Shown: positions 36,455 through 44,463 of the stretch, one piece after another
Layout: every line of letters begins with the position of its first letter
Position numbering within the stretch: the first letter of the stretch is position 1
Assembly (NCBI RefSeq): GCF_025370875.1
Contig: NZ_JAMXFD010000005.1
Location: 1-64,000 of the forward strand
Length of the DNA: 64,000 nt
Direction of reading: 5' to 3'
Source: Laspinema palackyanum D2c
GTDB lineage: Bacteria > Cyanobacteriota > Cyanobacteriia > Cyanobacteriales > Laspinemataceae
The notes under the pieces: model-generated
Seen by the model: the letters and a program-made list of their open reading frames with translations, nothing else
Database searches by the model: none
What the model was told of the DNA's origin: nothing
Made by a program: the position numbers and the translations under genes

Positions 36455-36480
36455 AAAAAAAAGAGGGGGATTTCCCCTCC
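36455..36480 (-). terminator. Rho-independent terminator, minus strand
   Basis: Read on the minus strand: GGAGGGGAAATCCCCCTC followed by a run of T. It lies about 150 bases downstream of msrB and would end the fibrillin-msrB transcript. Confidence 0.8.
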
Positions 36481-36634
36481 GAGTGTTATCGTGAATGCAG
36501 ACGATATACCTTAAATAACTTCCCGCCCGATGAGAGCGGGATCGGTTGTTTGATCGCAGAGTAGGCGTTGCCCAGGTGCTTCCGGGGAGTTCAACGGTCA
36601 GCGGTTGCGATCGCCATCTGACCTCCTCCCCCCT

Positions 36635-37036
36635 TTAATCTTCTACTTTCTCAAAGTCCAGGGATGCTGAATTAATGCAGTAGCGCAACCCCGTCGGTTT
36701 CGGTCCATCGGGAAAAACGTGACCGAGATGGGCGTCACAATTGGCACAGAGAACTTCCGTCCGACGCATAAACAGGGCGCGGTCCTCTTCTTCGGCGATC
36801 TGCCCCTCCTGAATCGGTGCCCAAAAAGAGGGCCACCCGGTACCGGAGTCAAACTTAGTCTGTGAGCTAAATAACTCCGTCCCGCAACAGACGCATTTAT
36901 AAACTCCCTTCTCTTTATTATCGTGGTAGGCTCCCGTGAACGCTCTTTCGGTTCCCTTCTTTCTGGCGACCTTGAACTGTTCCGGGGTCAGTTGCTCTTT
37001 CCACTCGCTTTCCGATTTTTGAATTTTCTGAACCAT
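36635..37036 (-). CDS. msrB: Peptide-methionine (R)-S-oxide reductase
   Basis: 133 residues, normal length. Reduces the R form of methionine sulfoxide in proteins, using thioredoxin. Zinc-binding cysteines are in [11 protein letters not shown] and [25 protein letters not shown] is the substrate pocket; the resolving/catalytic Cys lies in [13 protein letters not shown]. Starts 3 bases after the upstream fibrillin gene, so the two form an operon. That pairing suits oxidative-stress protection at thylakoids (inference). Confidence 0.96.
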   Translation of the reverse strand: MVQKIQKSESEWKEQLTPEQFKVARKKGTERAFTGAYHDNKEKGVYKCVCCGTELFSSQTKFDSGTGWPSFWAPIQEGQIAEEEDRALFMRRTEVLCANCDAHLGHVFPDGPKPTGLRYCINSASLDFEKVED

Positions 37037-37039
37037 CGT

Positions 37040-37627
37040 TCATTCCTCTGGTGGGGTATGTGAAAGTATTATTCTATCGTTATCCTTGCAGAGGGTTGGG
37101 GTTGAAGTCCCCACTCTGAGATAGAGGGAAATCCCACCTCGGTCCCCCCGTTCCAAATGCAGGTCCTCATCTAAGTAGGTGGTTTGTAGCCATCCCGAGG
37201 CCCACTTGCCTAGGGGCAGTTGGAGAGGCCCCAAGGAGCCGAGTTGCAACCCCAGGCGCTCAAACCGGAACTGGATGCGGTGCTGTTTGTACTCAAAAGG
37301 ACCGCCCACAATCAAGGAACTCCCAGCAATGGTAATTTGATTTTCAAACCACAGACGCTGGCAATCCAGGCGTTGGATAACGGAGGCGATCGCCTTGGGG
37401 TTCATCCCGTTCCCCGGTTTGTTCAATTTCTGAGCGTTGCGCGTTCCCGAGGTCCAGAGTAACCGCCATTCTCCCTCTAGCAACTGGCGATCGCCTCGGA
37501 TTTGGGCTTTTTCCAAAATGGCGATCGCCCCTTGCAGACTTGCCGAGTCCAGACTGCCTTCTTCCGAGCCCTTCAACAGTTGCGATCGCGCCGCTTGCAC
37601 TGCCTCATCCCTGGTTTGGTTCGTCAT
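37040..37627 (-). CDS. PAP/fibrillin (plastid-lipid-associated) family protein
   Basis: 195 residues. Lipocalin-like family found in cyanobacteria and chloroplasts, associated with thylakoid or plastoglobule lipids and photoprotection. Family motifs: AIAILEKAQ near the N-terminus, the signature LLEGEWRLLWTSG (about 50-62), and a C-terminal TTYLDEDLHLERGDRG block, which corresponds to the conserved '[TS]-x-Y-[LV]-D-[ED]-[DT]-[LM]-R-[IL]-x-R-G' ending. First gene of the operon with msrB. No membrane segment. Confidence 0.88.
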   Translation of the reverse strand: MTNQTRDEAVQAARSQLLKGSEEGSLDSASLQGAIAILEKAQIRGDRQLLEGEWRLLWTSGTRNAQKLNKPGNGMNPKAIASVIQRLDCQRLWFENQITIAGSSLIVGGPFEYKQHRIQFRFERLGLQLGSLGPLQLPLGKWASGWLQTTYLDEDLHLERGDRGGISLYLRVGTSTPTLCKDNDRIILSHTPPEE

Positions 37628-37716
37628 GCTTTCTTCATCTCCCCGATTTCTTCCCTAATTTATCTAACTTCTGCTCAGAAGTTCAATTCGCCCTCAGAAC
37701 TTACGCATATTTTGAA

Positions 37717-37764
37717 AACCCCACCTGTAGAGGCGATTCGCGAATCGCCCCTACGGGGTGGGGT
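37717..37764. repeat. Palindromic repeat, GGCGATTCGCGAATCGCC family, copy 1
   Basis: Core arms GTAGAGGCGATTCG and CGAATCGCCCCTAC meet head to head without a loop (37727-37754). Pairing extends outward (ACCCCACC with GGTGGGGT). Second copy at 48440-48467. Confidence 0.8.
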
Positions 37765-37790
37765 ATTAGCGCCTTTGCTGTGTGAAAAGC

Positions 37791-37813
37791 AAAAAAAAAC
37801 CCTAAATCAGGGT
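37791..37813 (-). terminator. Short terminator, minus strand
   Basis: On the minus strand: ACCCTGATTTAGGGT followed by nine T. The stem is only five pairs, but the T run is long. It lies 43 bases after the small secreted-peptide gene at 37856. Confidence 0.55.
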
Positions 37814-37855
37814 CCAAGGGGATCAACGCGGAATGATGTCAGGGTGATGGGGGTG

Positions 37856-37996
37856 CTACCGTTCCCAGGTCAAGATCGAGTTAAGCGGGTTTTGAGACAG
37901 AGGAGAATGGGTCTGATGGGGAACGGTGGAGGGACTGGTTAAAAACAACTGTAAAGACGATACGATTGCCAGGGTTAAAAAAATTCGATTTAACAT
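37856..37996 (-). CDS. Possible 46-residue secreted peptide
   Basis: ATG at 37996, TAG at 37856. Peptide MLNRIFLTLAIVSSLQLFLT is a convincing signal sequence, followed by a short Ser/Pro/His-rich mature part (SPSTVPHQTHSPLSQNPLNS) ending LTWER. A T-rich terminator follows downstream. No good ribosome-binding site. A different frame over the same bases (37881-38069) is less protein-like. Confidence 0.42.
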   Translation of the reverse strand: MLNRIFLTLAIVSSLQLFLTSPSTVPHQTHSPLSQNPLNSILTWER

Positions 37997-38626
37997 AGTC
38001 GTGAGCGTTGATTTTTGATAAATCAACTCTAGTCGGGTTTGTTTTCCCGTCCGGATTGGAGGGTGTCACTATTTGATCCGATCGCCGATTATTCTCTTAA
38101 ACGCTGATGCAGACTCCTACTTGACTCGCTCACGAGATGGACAGTTGAAAATCTGGCAAGGTGATGGATAGTTCTGACCCGCAGTTTATGGGTATTCTGG
38201 TTAATTTTGGCCACAATTAAGATAAGAGCGATCGCCTGAAATCAAGCGATCGCCCTCTGGTTTGAGTCCGGGGAAAATGACCCCTCGAACCGACGCCGAT
38301 CCTCGGACTCTGTTAATTTTTGGACCCGAACAATTCCTTTGGGGCGATCGCCACCCTAAAAATACAGTTTGTGCCCACTGAGCAATGGTAAAATTCGGCC
38401 TTCAACATTAAAAATAGCGTCAATTTTTCACGCTGGTTCGCTGAAAGTACCCGGGGAGAAAGATTGGAGAGGTCTGGGTTTCCGCCTGGTTTTGGGGGAT
38501 GAACCGTGATACTCTACTCGACCTTTAAGAGGTTTCATGTTTATAGGAAGAAGGTGGCGATTTCTGAGGTCTAAGGTAATCAATGGCTAGGCCAAATGTT
38601 AGGTAATCCGATGGGTTGGCTTTCAG
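37997..38626. other. Gene-poor stretch
   Basis: About 630 bases. Two close HIP1 sites at 38228-38260 and a short frame ending at 38171 that resembles a WD40 blade end (SRDGQLKIWQGDG). No other features recognised. Confidence 0.4.
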
Positions 38627-38755
38627 CTAGGCAGCTCTTTGAGACGAATTTGAGTTGGATGTCTCGGACGGTTTAATAACAATCCATTGACCTGTCACGG
38701 GATCGCGATAGGTCTCAAATGGATTCTGACGTAGTGGGGGATTGGTTTGCTCCAT
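38627..38755 (-). CDS. Small 42-residue protein of unknown function
   Basis: ATG at 38755 with AAGGG seven bases upstream, TAG at 38627. Sequence begins MEQTNPPLRQNPFETYRDPV, continues TGQWIVIKPSE and ends Ser/Asn-rich. The ETYRDPVTGQWIVIKP block looks like a structured, conserved beta-hairpin, typical of an authentic small protein. I do not know its function. It is isolated in a gene-poor region. Confidence 0.55.
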   Translation of the reverse strand: MEQTNPPLRQNPFETYRDPVTGQWIVIKPSETSNSNSSQRAA

Positions 38756-39940
38756 CGTTTTACCCTTGCCTCATGCAACAAAAGCATACACCTTTATCAC
38801 TTATCCTAGATTGCTTTTCACTTGGCCTGGGCGATCGATCTCAAGGGGCGATGCGATCGTCATCACATCAGGTTATTGAGGGGCCTCTAATTCGGACTCT
38901 GAATCTCAGCTTTGTCCAGACCCCACAAGGACCTGTTCAAATCTGGCTAATTTTAATTTTTTCTCTAGTCAATTCTTATGGAGCCGGGTGATAAACCGAG
39001 TCAGTTAGTGGGGATGCGCTAGTGCGGTTTAAACCCCTACAAATCTGCCTCAAGGGAAGGCAAATTCCCCGTTGAGTTGAGAGGACGGCGGTTGATTTCC
39101 AACCCTGAACTCAACAGGGAGTTAGAGTGAATAAAGATCCCATTGAGTTCACCCGATTTGGTGATCAAGGGGTCAGTCCGAGTCATGAGATCTCCCCATC
39201 TGTACTGGAGGGATGACTCACCGAAGGAAGGGCATCCCTGGGGACTCGGTTACAGGGTCCGGCGAAAAAAATCAAAAACTTTCGTCAAAAGTCGGGCAAT
39301 CCGGAAGTAGGATTGATAGGGGAACGGCAGGGGCAAGGGAAGGGAATAGCCATAGGTTCGATTTCTTAAGTGTTCTAGGCGCACTGGAAGGGTTACCCCC
39401 AGGGGTAGATGAAATGGTGTTTCTAAGTTTTTCCACAGGCGATCAAGCATGGGACCGTGTTAATCCAAATTTTTTTAAGAGTTGCCTTCACATTAAGCAT
39501 GGCGCAAAACCTATTTCCGTGTCAAATGATACGAGATTGTCCGGGCCCATTCTAGGGTCCATGAGGTCAGATCCTCGGTTTGCCGGTGAAATTTCCAGGG
39601 GCACAGGGTCAGGAATCACGCCCGATCGCCCGCTTTGAGGGGAGACTTTTGATGCCCTAGAACCCTCCTTTGAATCCGTTAATTTAATAGGACTTTTGAG
39701 CAATTATACAAGGGAGCTATTGTATCGATCGCGTTCTCCAGACTAAAGGCAGTTATAAGTACAGAGGGTGTGGCGCAGTGCGATCGCTTTGCTTGACTCT
39801 CTCAACCCCAAACTGCACCGGATTGAGGCGGGAATGCTGCTACAAAAACATTCAACTCAACTGGAGGGGTCGCGGGAACAATACGGGTGAGGCCGTCCCT
39901 TGCTTGTATGATATCGGCAAAGACGTCGTTGGAATATTTT
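38756..39940. other. 1.2-kb gene-poor stretch
   Basis: Contains the large hairpin at 39067-39119 and scattered HIP1 sites. A 141-residue plus-strand frame (39213-39638) has erratic composition and no ribosome-binding site, so I do not call it. No RNA gene recognised. Confidence 0.45.
39067..39119. repeat. Large inverted repeat (possible RNA hairpin)
   Basis: CCCCGTTGAGTTGAGAGG pairs with CCCTGAACTCAACAGGG across about 18 bases, with an 18-base loop. No T run. It could be a structured RNA, an operator or a decayed repeat. Confidence 0.5.
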
Positions 39941-40381
39941 ATGGTTATGGAAGAAAATAATATTTTACCTGAATGCTCCGATGATGATGTGGTGTCATTT
40001 CGCGGCAAGCTGTTTAAAGTCAGTCAATTGCGGAAAATGATGGGCCATGCCATGACCGAGCAGAACCAACTTAATCATACCCTTTCTAATGCGTTAAAAC
40101 AAAAAGGATTAGAGTTGGGGCTGACAGATACAAAAGAGTTTTTGAATCACGGAGTGAAGGGGGAACTCCTAAAAATTACGGGTCAGGGTTGGCAAAAAGG
40201 CAAAATTAAAATGAAAATTAGTCTGGAATTTATCCCGGATGTTCCCGAGGATGCGCTGTTGTCATCTGGAGAACAGCAACCGATGCAGGCGGGTGGCGAT
40301 CGCCCCTTAGAGGAGACGGACTGGAGTAGAGGAATGCCACAGTCGGAAAAGAATGGACACCGACAGCGCTACCCCCGCTAA
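39941..40381 (+). CDS. KGK-domain protein
   Basis: 146 residues from the ATG at 39941; another ATG two codons on is equally good. The KGK domain (a cyanobacterial family named for its conserved Lys-Gly-Lys) covers residues 1 to about 105: DDDVVSFRGKLFKVSQLRKM, then LKITGQGWQKGKIKMKISLE followed by FIPD. The tail is polar and probably disordered. Function unknown; KGK proteins are often found in small clusters. The next gene, 57 bases on, ends its core with a similar motif, so the two are probably an operon. Confidence 0.8.
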   Translation: MVMEENNILPECSDDDVVSFRGKLFKVSQLRKMMGHAMTEQNQLNHTLSNALKQKGLELGLTDTKEFLNHGVKGELLKITGQGWQKGKIKMKISLEFIPDVPEDALLSSGEQQPMQAGGDRPLEETDWSRGMPQSEKNGHRQRYPR

Positions 40382-40438
40382 CCAAAAACCGTTACAATAG
40401 CATCGCGTTCTTTTGCCCAACGCCTACCCCTTGGTGCT

Positions 40439-41062
40439 ATGACCCATTCTCAAACCCCGATCCAAACGGCCATTTTTTCCAACGACACCTTAATTAAGCT
40501 TCCCACCCACAAGTTTTATCGGCAGACATTCTTGTTTAATGAACTGCTGTCTATCCTCCTGTGGGCCGTGACCCGCGTTTCTTACGACGTCAAATGTTTA
40601 ATTGATGGGTCGAAAGGAACGGCGATTCAACCCAGTGGGGGATGGGATCGCGGGACGATTCGCTTGTTGGCGATCGCCGGATTCAAGATGCGCGGCGAGG
40701 AAACGCTCAATCACATCGATTGTCTGACGCGACAAACCCCCCGGTTAATTTTGCCAGATACGGCAGTCATTCAAGCGGATACCAATCTGATTTGTCGCGA
40801 ACCGCGCCAAGTCAGCGAAATTATCAAAGAACTCAAAGAAGAAGTGCAAATCGCCTGTACAGAAATGACCGATTTTGTGAAACCCACTCGGTTAGGGTTT
40901 CCCACCATTGAATTTCTAGAACCGGGTAAGGAATGGCGACACGCTGAGATGCGCCTCAATATGGAATTATCTTTTATTAGCGATCGCACCAAGGGCGATG
41001 ACAACGGACAACCCAGAGATCGGGCCCTGTCTCAAAGCATTTCCCCCCTCGGTGAGATTTAG
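40439..41062 (+). CDS. Hypothetical protein with KGK-like C-terminal part
   Basis: 207 residues. N-terminal part starts MTHSQTPIQTAIFSNDTLIK and is of unknown type. Near the C-terminus, FLEPGKEWRHAEMRLNMELS followed by FISDRTK aligns with the ending W-x-K-G-K-x-[KR]-[ML]-x-[IM]-x-L-x-F-I-x-D of the neighbouring KGK protein. The characteristic Lys-Gly-Lys itself is lost. It is therefore probably a diverged KGK-family member. Start ATG. A hairpin follows directly at the stop. Confidence 0.65.
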   Translation: MTHSQTPIQTAIFSNDTLIKLPTHKFYRQTFLFNELLSILLWAVTRVSYDVKCLIDGSKGTAIQPSGGWDRGTIRLLAIAGFKMRGEETLNHIDCLTRQTPRLILPDTAVIQADTNLICREPRQVSEIIKELKEEVQIACTEMTDFVKPTRLGFPTIEFLEPGKEWRHAEMRLNMELSFISDRTKGDDNGQPRDRALSQSISPLGEI

Positions 41063-41095
41063 GGTCCCTCAAGTGCCCCTCGTTTGAGAGGACCC
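41062..41095. terminator. Hairpin between convergent genes
   Basis: GGGTCCCTCAA and TTGAGAGGACCC, one bulge, 11-base loop, in the 54-bp gap between the KGK-like gene and the hybrid kinase. Confidence 0.6.
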
Positions 41096-41116
41096 GATGG
41101 GAAAGATTAACCCGAT

Positions 41117-44100
41117 TTAGTCGGAATGCTGATGTTGTTCAACCCAGAAGGCGATCGCCTGGACCAACTCTGCCGGTTGAATGGGTTTGGACAGATGTTG
41201 CTGAAACCCAGCTTCAAGGATTTGCTGACGGTTCCTCTCTCCCGCGTATGCAGTCAAGGCGATCGCCGGGATTGACCCCCCCCGTTGCGGTTCCCATTGT
41301 CGGAGTTCCCGAATCAGCATATACCCATCCATTTGGGGCATTCCGATATCGCTTAACAGTAAATCCGGAATGGAGGTTTCAATCGCGGCGATCGCCTGTT
41401 GGGCAGAATTCACCGCCCGGACGTTGGCACCATAATCCTGCAACACAAATTCTAAAAACTCTAGGGTATCGGGGTCATCATCCACCACGACCAGGCCAAT
41501 CCCCGCTAAACTGAGTTCACTCTCGGGTAAAATCGACTCCTCTTGAAGGGGAGAACCCAAGGACCTCAAGGGGAGAGTCACCGTAAACGTTGCCCCTTGG
41601 CCCTCTCCGCAACTGTTGGCCTCCACTGAACCGCCATGCAGTTCTACCAAGTTATGCACGATCGCCAACCCGAGACCCAACCCCCCAAAGGACCGGGTCG
41701 TTTTACTATCCGCTTGCCGGAAATACTCAAAAACATACGGGAGAAACTCCTGGGCAATTCCTTGACCCGTATCGGACACTTCAATCTGGGCCAGATTGCC
41801 AGTGGATTGGAGACGAAGCGTCACCTGTCCCCCTTCTGGGGTAAACTTCACCGCATTGGAGAGCAAATTCCACACCACCTGCTGCAAGCGGTTCGGGTCT
41901 CCCAACACCTCAACCGTCTCCATCGGCACGAATTTGGTGATCTGAATTCCCTTCGCCTCAGCGACTAAGCGGACCGTTTCCAGTGCTGATTCCATAATTT
42001 TTTCTAAATGGACAGGAAACATTTCCAGAGTCAGTTTCCCGCGCAAAATCCGGGAAATATCCAGCAAATCCTCAATCAGTCGCGATTGCAACTTGGCATT
42101 GCGTTCGATGATTTCTAAGGCTTGTAAGGTTTTGGCTTCATCGAATTTCCGCATTTGCAGCAGTTTAGTCCAGCCTAAAATCGGATTAAGCGGCGATCGC
42201 AACTCGTGGGACAACACGGCGATAAACTCATCGCGAAGGCGATTGGCCGTTTCAGCTTGTGCTCTGGCACTTTGTTCAGCTTCATATAATTGAGCGCGGG
42301 CGATCGCCTGGGCGCACTGTTGGCCTAATGCCACCATAAAAGCGCGATCTTCTGGGGAAAATTCTCGCGCCTCGGTAAAACTTAGCCCCATCGCCCCGAT
42401 GGTTTGTCCCTGTAGAATTAACGGGATCGAGGCTAAAGCTTGATTATTGGTCTTTCTCGGGAGTTGGGCCAGGTGGGGATATCGAAGGGTTAAATCGGTT
42501 AAATTTTCTAGAAAAATCGGTTCCCCTATCCGCACGCATTCCGCTAAAGGGACGGGTGCATTCACCGGGATATTCTGCCATTGGTCGAGGACCTCTTGGG
42601 GATAGCCGATCGCGCCCACTATTTTTAAGGTCTGGTCGTTATCGGTGAGCAGGACCAGGGAACCCGCTTTAGCATCAAGGGCGGCAATCCCTTGATTTAC
42701 CACCACTTCAGCAACTTGGGCGGGGGTGAGTGCCTCGGACAGAGCAGCGGTGACCGCTTGTAAGCGCGCAGTCCGCATGGCCGCTTGTTCTGCCATCTGC
42801 CTTGCTTGTTGCGCTTGTTCGTAGAGTCGGGCATTATCTACAGCGAGGGCGGCGCGACGGGCCAGTTCTTCAGCCATGTTCAGATCCGAGCGATCGTAAC
42901 GGCGACCCGATTCAGCCGCGACAAAGGAAATGGTTCCCAAGGACCTCCCTCGGGCGATCATGGGGACAATCATCACCGAACTAAACCCCACTTCTCGGAG
43001 AATCTGCAAATGTTCTTCATCCTGGGCCGCCTCTAAGAGCAACTGTTCAGGAATATAGGGATAGAACTCCGATACCCCAGTCCGCAGGACTTGCGGCGAA
43101 CCCCTGGGTGCTTCAGGATCCACGGGATACTTGTAGTGGAGTTCTTTAGCCCATGCCACTTTTTCAGGATTGACATGAGCAGTGATGGGAGGTTGGAGTC
43201 TGCCGTTTTCTTCCACCACCGAGACAGTACACCAGTCGGCGAGGTGAGGTACCGTCAGGTCCGCTACAGTAGCTAAGGTGGTTTGATAATCTAGGGAACT
43301 GGAGAGGATGGTACTCGCCTCGGAGAGGTACTGTTGGGCGTTTTCTGTGCGCTTGCGATCGCTCTGGTCAAGGGCAAAAAATACCCCCTCCTCGGTGGTA
43401 TCCTCAAACAGAGCTCCCCCACTAATGGAAGGAACCCGACTCCCATCTTTGCGAATGAATTCTTTTTCGTAGGGAGCGCAAAATCCTTGAGCTAAGGCTT
43501 CTTCTCTCGCCTCGAAATCGGCCTGATGATACTCTTGCGGCGTGATTTCCTTCCAAGAGAGTCCTTGGGTTTCAAATTCTTCTCGGGTATAGCCTAACAT
43601 CTCCAACATGGCATCATTGGCTGCGGTGATCTGGCCTTCGCCATCCCAAAAACCCATTCCAATCATGTTGGACTCAAAGACTCGACGAAACCGCGATTCA
43701 GTTTTCTGAAAGGCTTGTTCGACTCGTTTATAATCGGTGATGTCCCGAGAAATACTCAGGACAAACTCAACTGAACCTTCTGCTGTTAATTCTGGAAAGA
43801 CCTTAGTTTGAAAAAACCGCATTCCATTGGATCCTAGAAAGTGGTATTCAAACAAGCATTCACATCCCGTCGCAAAGGTTTGACGCAACTGCTGTTGATA
43901 CAGGCGGGCGATCGCTTCTGGCATCCCTAATTCTACATGGGTTTTACCGAGAATGGCTTCAGCAGGGATCCCTATAGCTTTTTCCATAGCTTGGTTAATA
44001 TAAACGTGGCGAAGGTGGCGATCAAAACGGGCGATTCCATCAGGGGCATGGTCCGCCAGGGATTTGAACTGTTGCTCTTGACGGTGGAGTTCTTCTTCCA

Positions 44101-44242
44101 TAGTTTTGCGATCGCTGAGGTCTTGAACGCTAATAGCGTGATAGAGGATTGGAACTGTTCGGTGTCTGATCGCAGTTGCGTTGATCAGAATGGGCAAAAT
44201 TGTATCATCTTTCCGATTATCCAAGAACTCCAAGGTTTGCAT
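41117..44242 (-). CDS. Hybrid histidine kinase (PAS-PAS-GAF-GAF-HisKA-HATPase-REC), 5' end broken
   Basis: 1041 residues in the intact frame from the ATG at 44242. It opens in the second half of a PAS domain (DDTILPILINATAIRHRTVP). Then come PAS (about 65-180), PAS (185-295), two GAF domains (about 310-460 and 490-640), HisKA (FIAVLSHELRSPLNPILGW), HATPase_c (DPNRLQQVVWNLLSNAVKFT; VSDTGQGIAQEFL) and a receiver (PDLLLSDIGMPQMDGYMLI). The TAG just before the ATG and the PAS fragments in other frames upstream show that the N-terminus was lost through frameshifts (see 44243-44463). Kinase and receiver motifs are complete, so a shortened enzyme may still work. Paralogue of the 26604 kinase. Confidence 0.9.
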   Translation of the reverse strand: MQTLEFLDNRKDDTILPILINATAIRHRTVPILYHAISVQDLSDRKTMEEELHRQEQQFKSLADHAPDGIARFDRHLRHVYINQAMEKAIGIPAEAILGKTHVELGMPEAIARLYQQQLRQTFATGCECLFEYHFLGSNGMRFFQTKVFPELTAEGSVEFVLSISRDITDYKRVEQAFQKTESRFRRVFESNMIGMGFWDGEGQITAANDAMLEMLGYTREEFETQGLSWKEITPQEYHQADFEAREEALAQGFCAPYEKEFIRKDGSRVPSISGGALFEDTTEEGVFFALDQSDRKRTENAQQYLSEASTILSSSLDYQTTLATVADLTVPHLADWCTVSVVEENGRLQPPITAHVNPEKVAWAKELHYKYPVDPEAPRGSPQVLRTGVSEFYPYIPEQLLLEAAQDEEHLQILREVGFSSVMIVPMIARGRSLGTISFVAAESGRRYDRSDLNMAEELARRAALAVDNARLYEQAQQARQMAEQAAMRTARLQAVTAALSEALTPAQVAEVVVNQGIAALDAKAGSLVLLTDNDQTLKIVGAIGYPQEVLDQWQNIPVNAPVPLAECVRIGEPIFLENLTDLTLRYPHLAQLPRKTNNQALASIPLILQGQTIGAMGLSFTEAREFSPEDRAFMVALGQQCAQAIARAQLYEAEQSARAQAETANRLRDEFIAVLSHELRSPLNPILGWTKLLQMRKFDEAKTLQALEIIERNAKLQSRLIEDLLDISRILRGKLTLEMFPVHLEKIMESALETVRLVAEAKGIQITKFVPMETVEVLGDPNRLQQVVWNLLSNAVKFTPEGGQVTLRLQSTGNLAQIEVSDTGQGIAQEFLPYVFEYFRQADSKTTRSFGGLGLGLAIVHNLVELHGGSVEANSCGEGQGATFTVTLPLRSLGSPLQEESILPESELSLAGIGLVVVDDDPDTLEFLEFVLQDYGANVRAVNSAQQAIAAIETSIPDLLLSDIGMPQMDGYMLIRELRQWEPQRGGSIPAIALTAYAGERNRQQILEAGFQQHLSKPIQPAELVQAIAFWVEQHQHSD

Positions 44243-44463
44243 CTAGGCGATCGCTCCTCCTGGGAATCCCTGCGGCTAAATCGGACCTATTTTCTAAGAA
44301 TAATACATCTCTAATCAGTTTGCCGGTTAATTCTTCAAGAGTATAGCCCTGCCTCTCGCCCAAGACTATCCCATCCGGCAACGATGTGGAGTTCTTCATG
44401 GCTTTGGACTATTCCCCACCCAGAGTGTTTAACCCGTTCCATCCATTTTTGAGTTCTCTCCTC
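44243..44463 (-). pseudogene. Frameshifted N-terminal PAS half of the 41117 kinase
   Basis: Three minus-strand frames together rebuild one PAS domain. Frame one from an ATG at 44442: MERVKHSGWGIVQSHEELHI. Frame two (about 44370-44250): ERQGYTLEELTGKLIRDVLF then LENRSDLAAG. Frame three is the intact kinase frame, QTLEFLDNRKDDTILPIL. Each step needs a one-base insertion (or two-base loss); one is near 44375, the other near the GCGATCGC site at 44247-44254. Either a real decay or two sequencing errors. Confidence 0.75.

Noticed and set aside
37881-38069. 62-residue minus-strand frame
   Set aside because: Overlaps the better 46-residue signal-peptide frame and is less protein-like.
39213-39638. 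141-residue plus-strand frame in the gene-poor region
   Set aside because: Irregular composition rich in Gly/Arg/Ser, no ribosome-binding site, no recognisable motif; minus-strand frames of similar quality overlap it.
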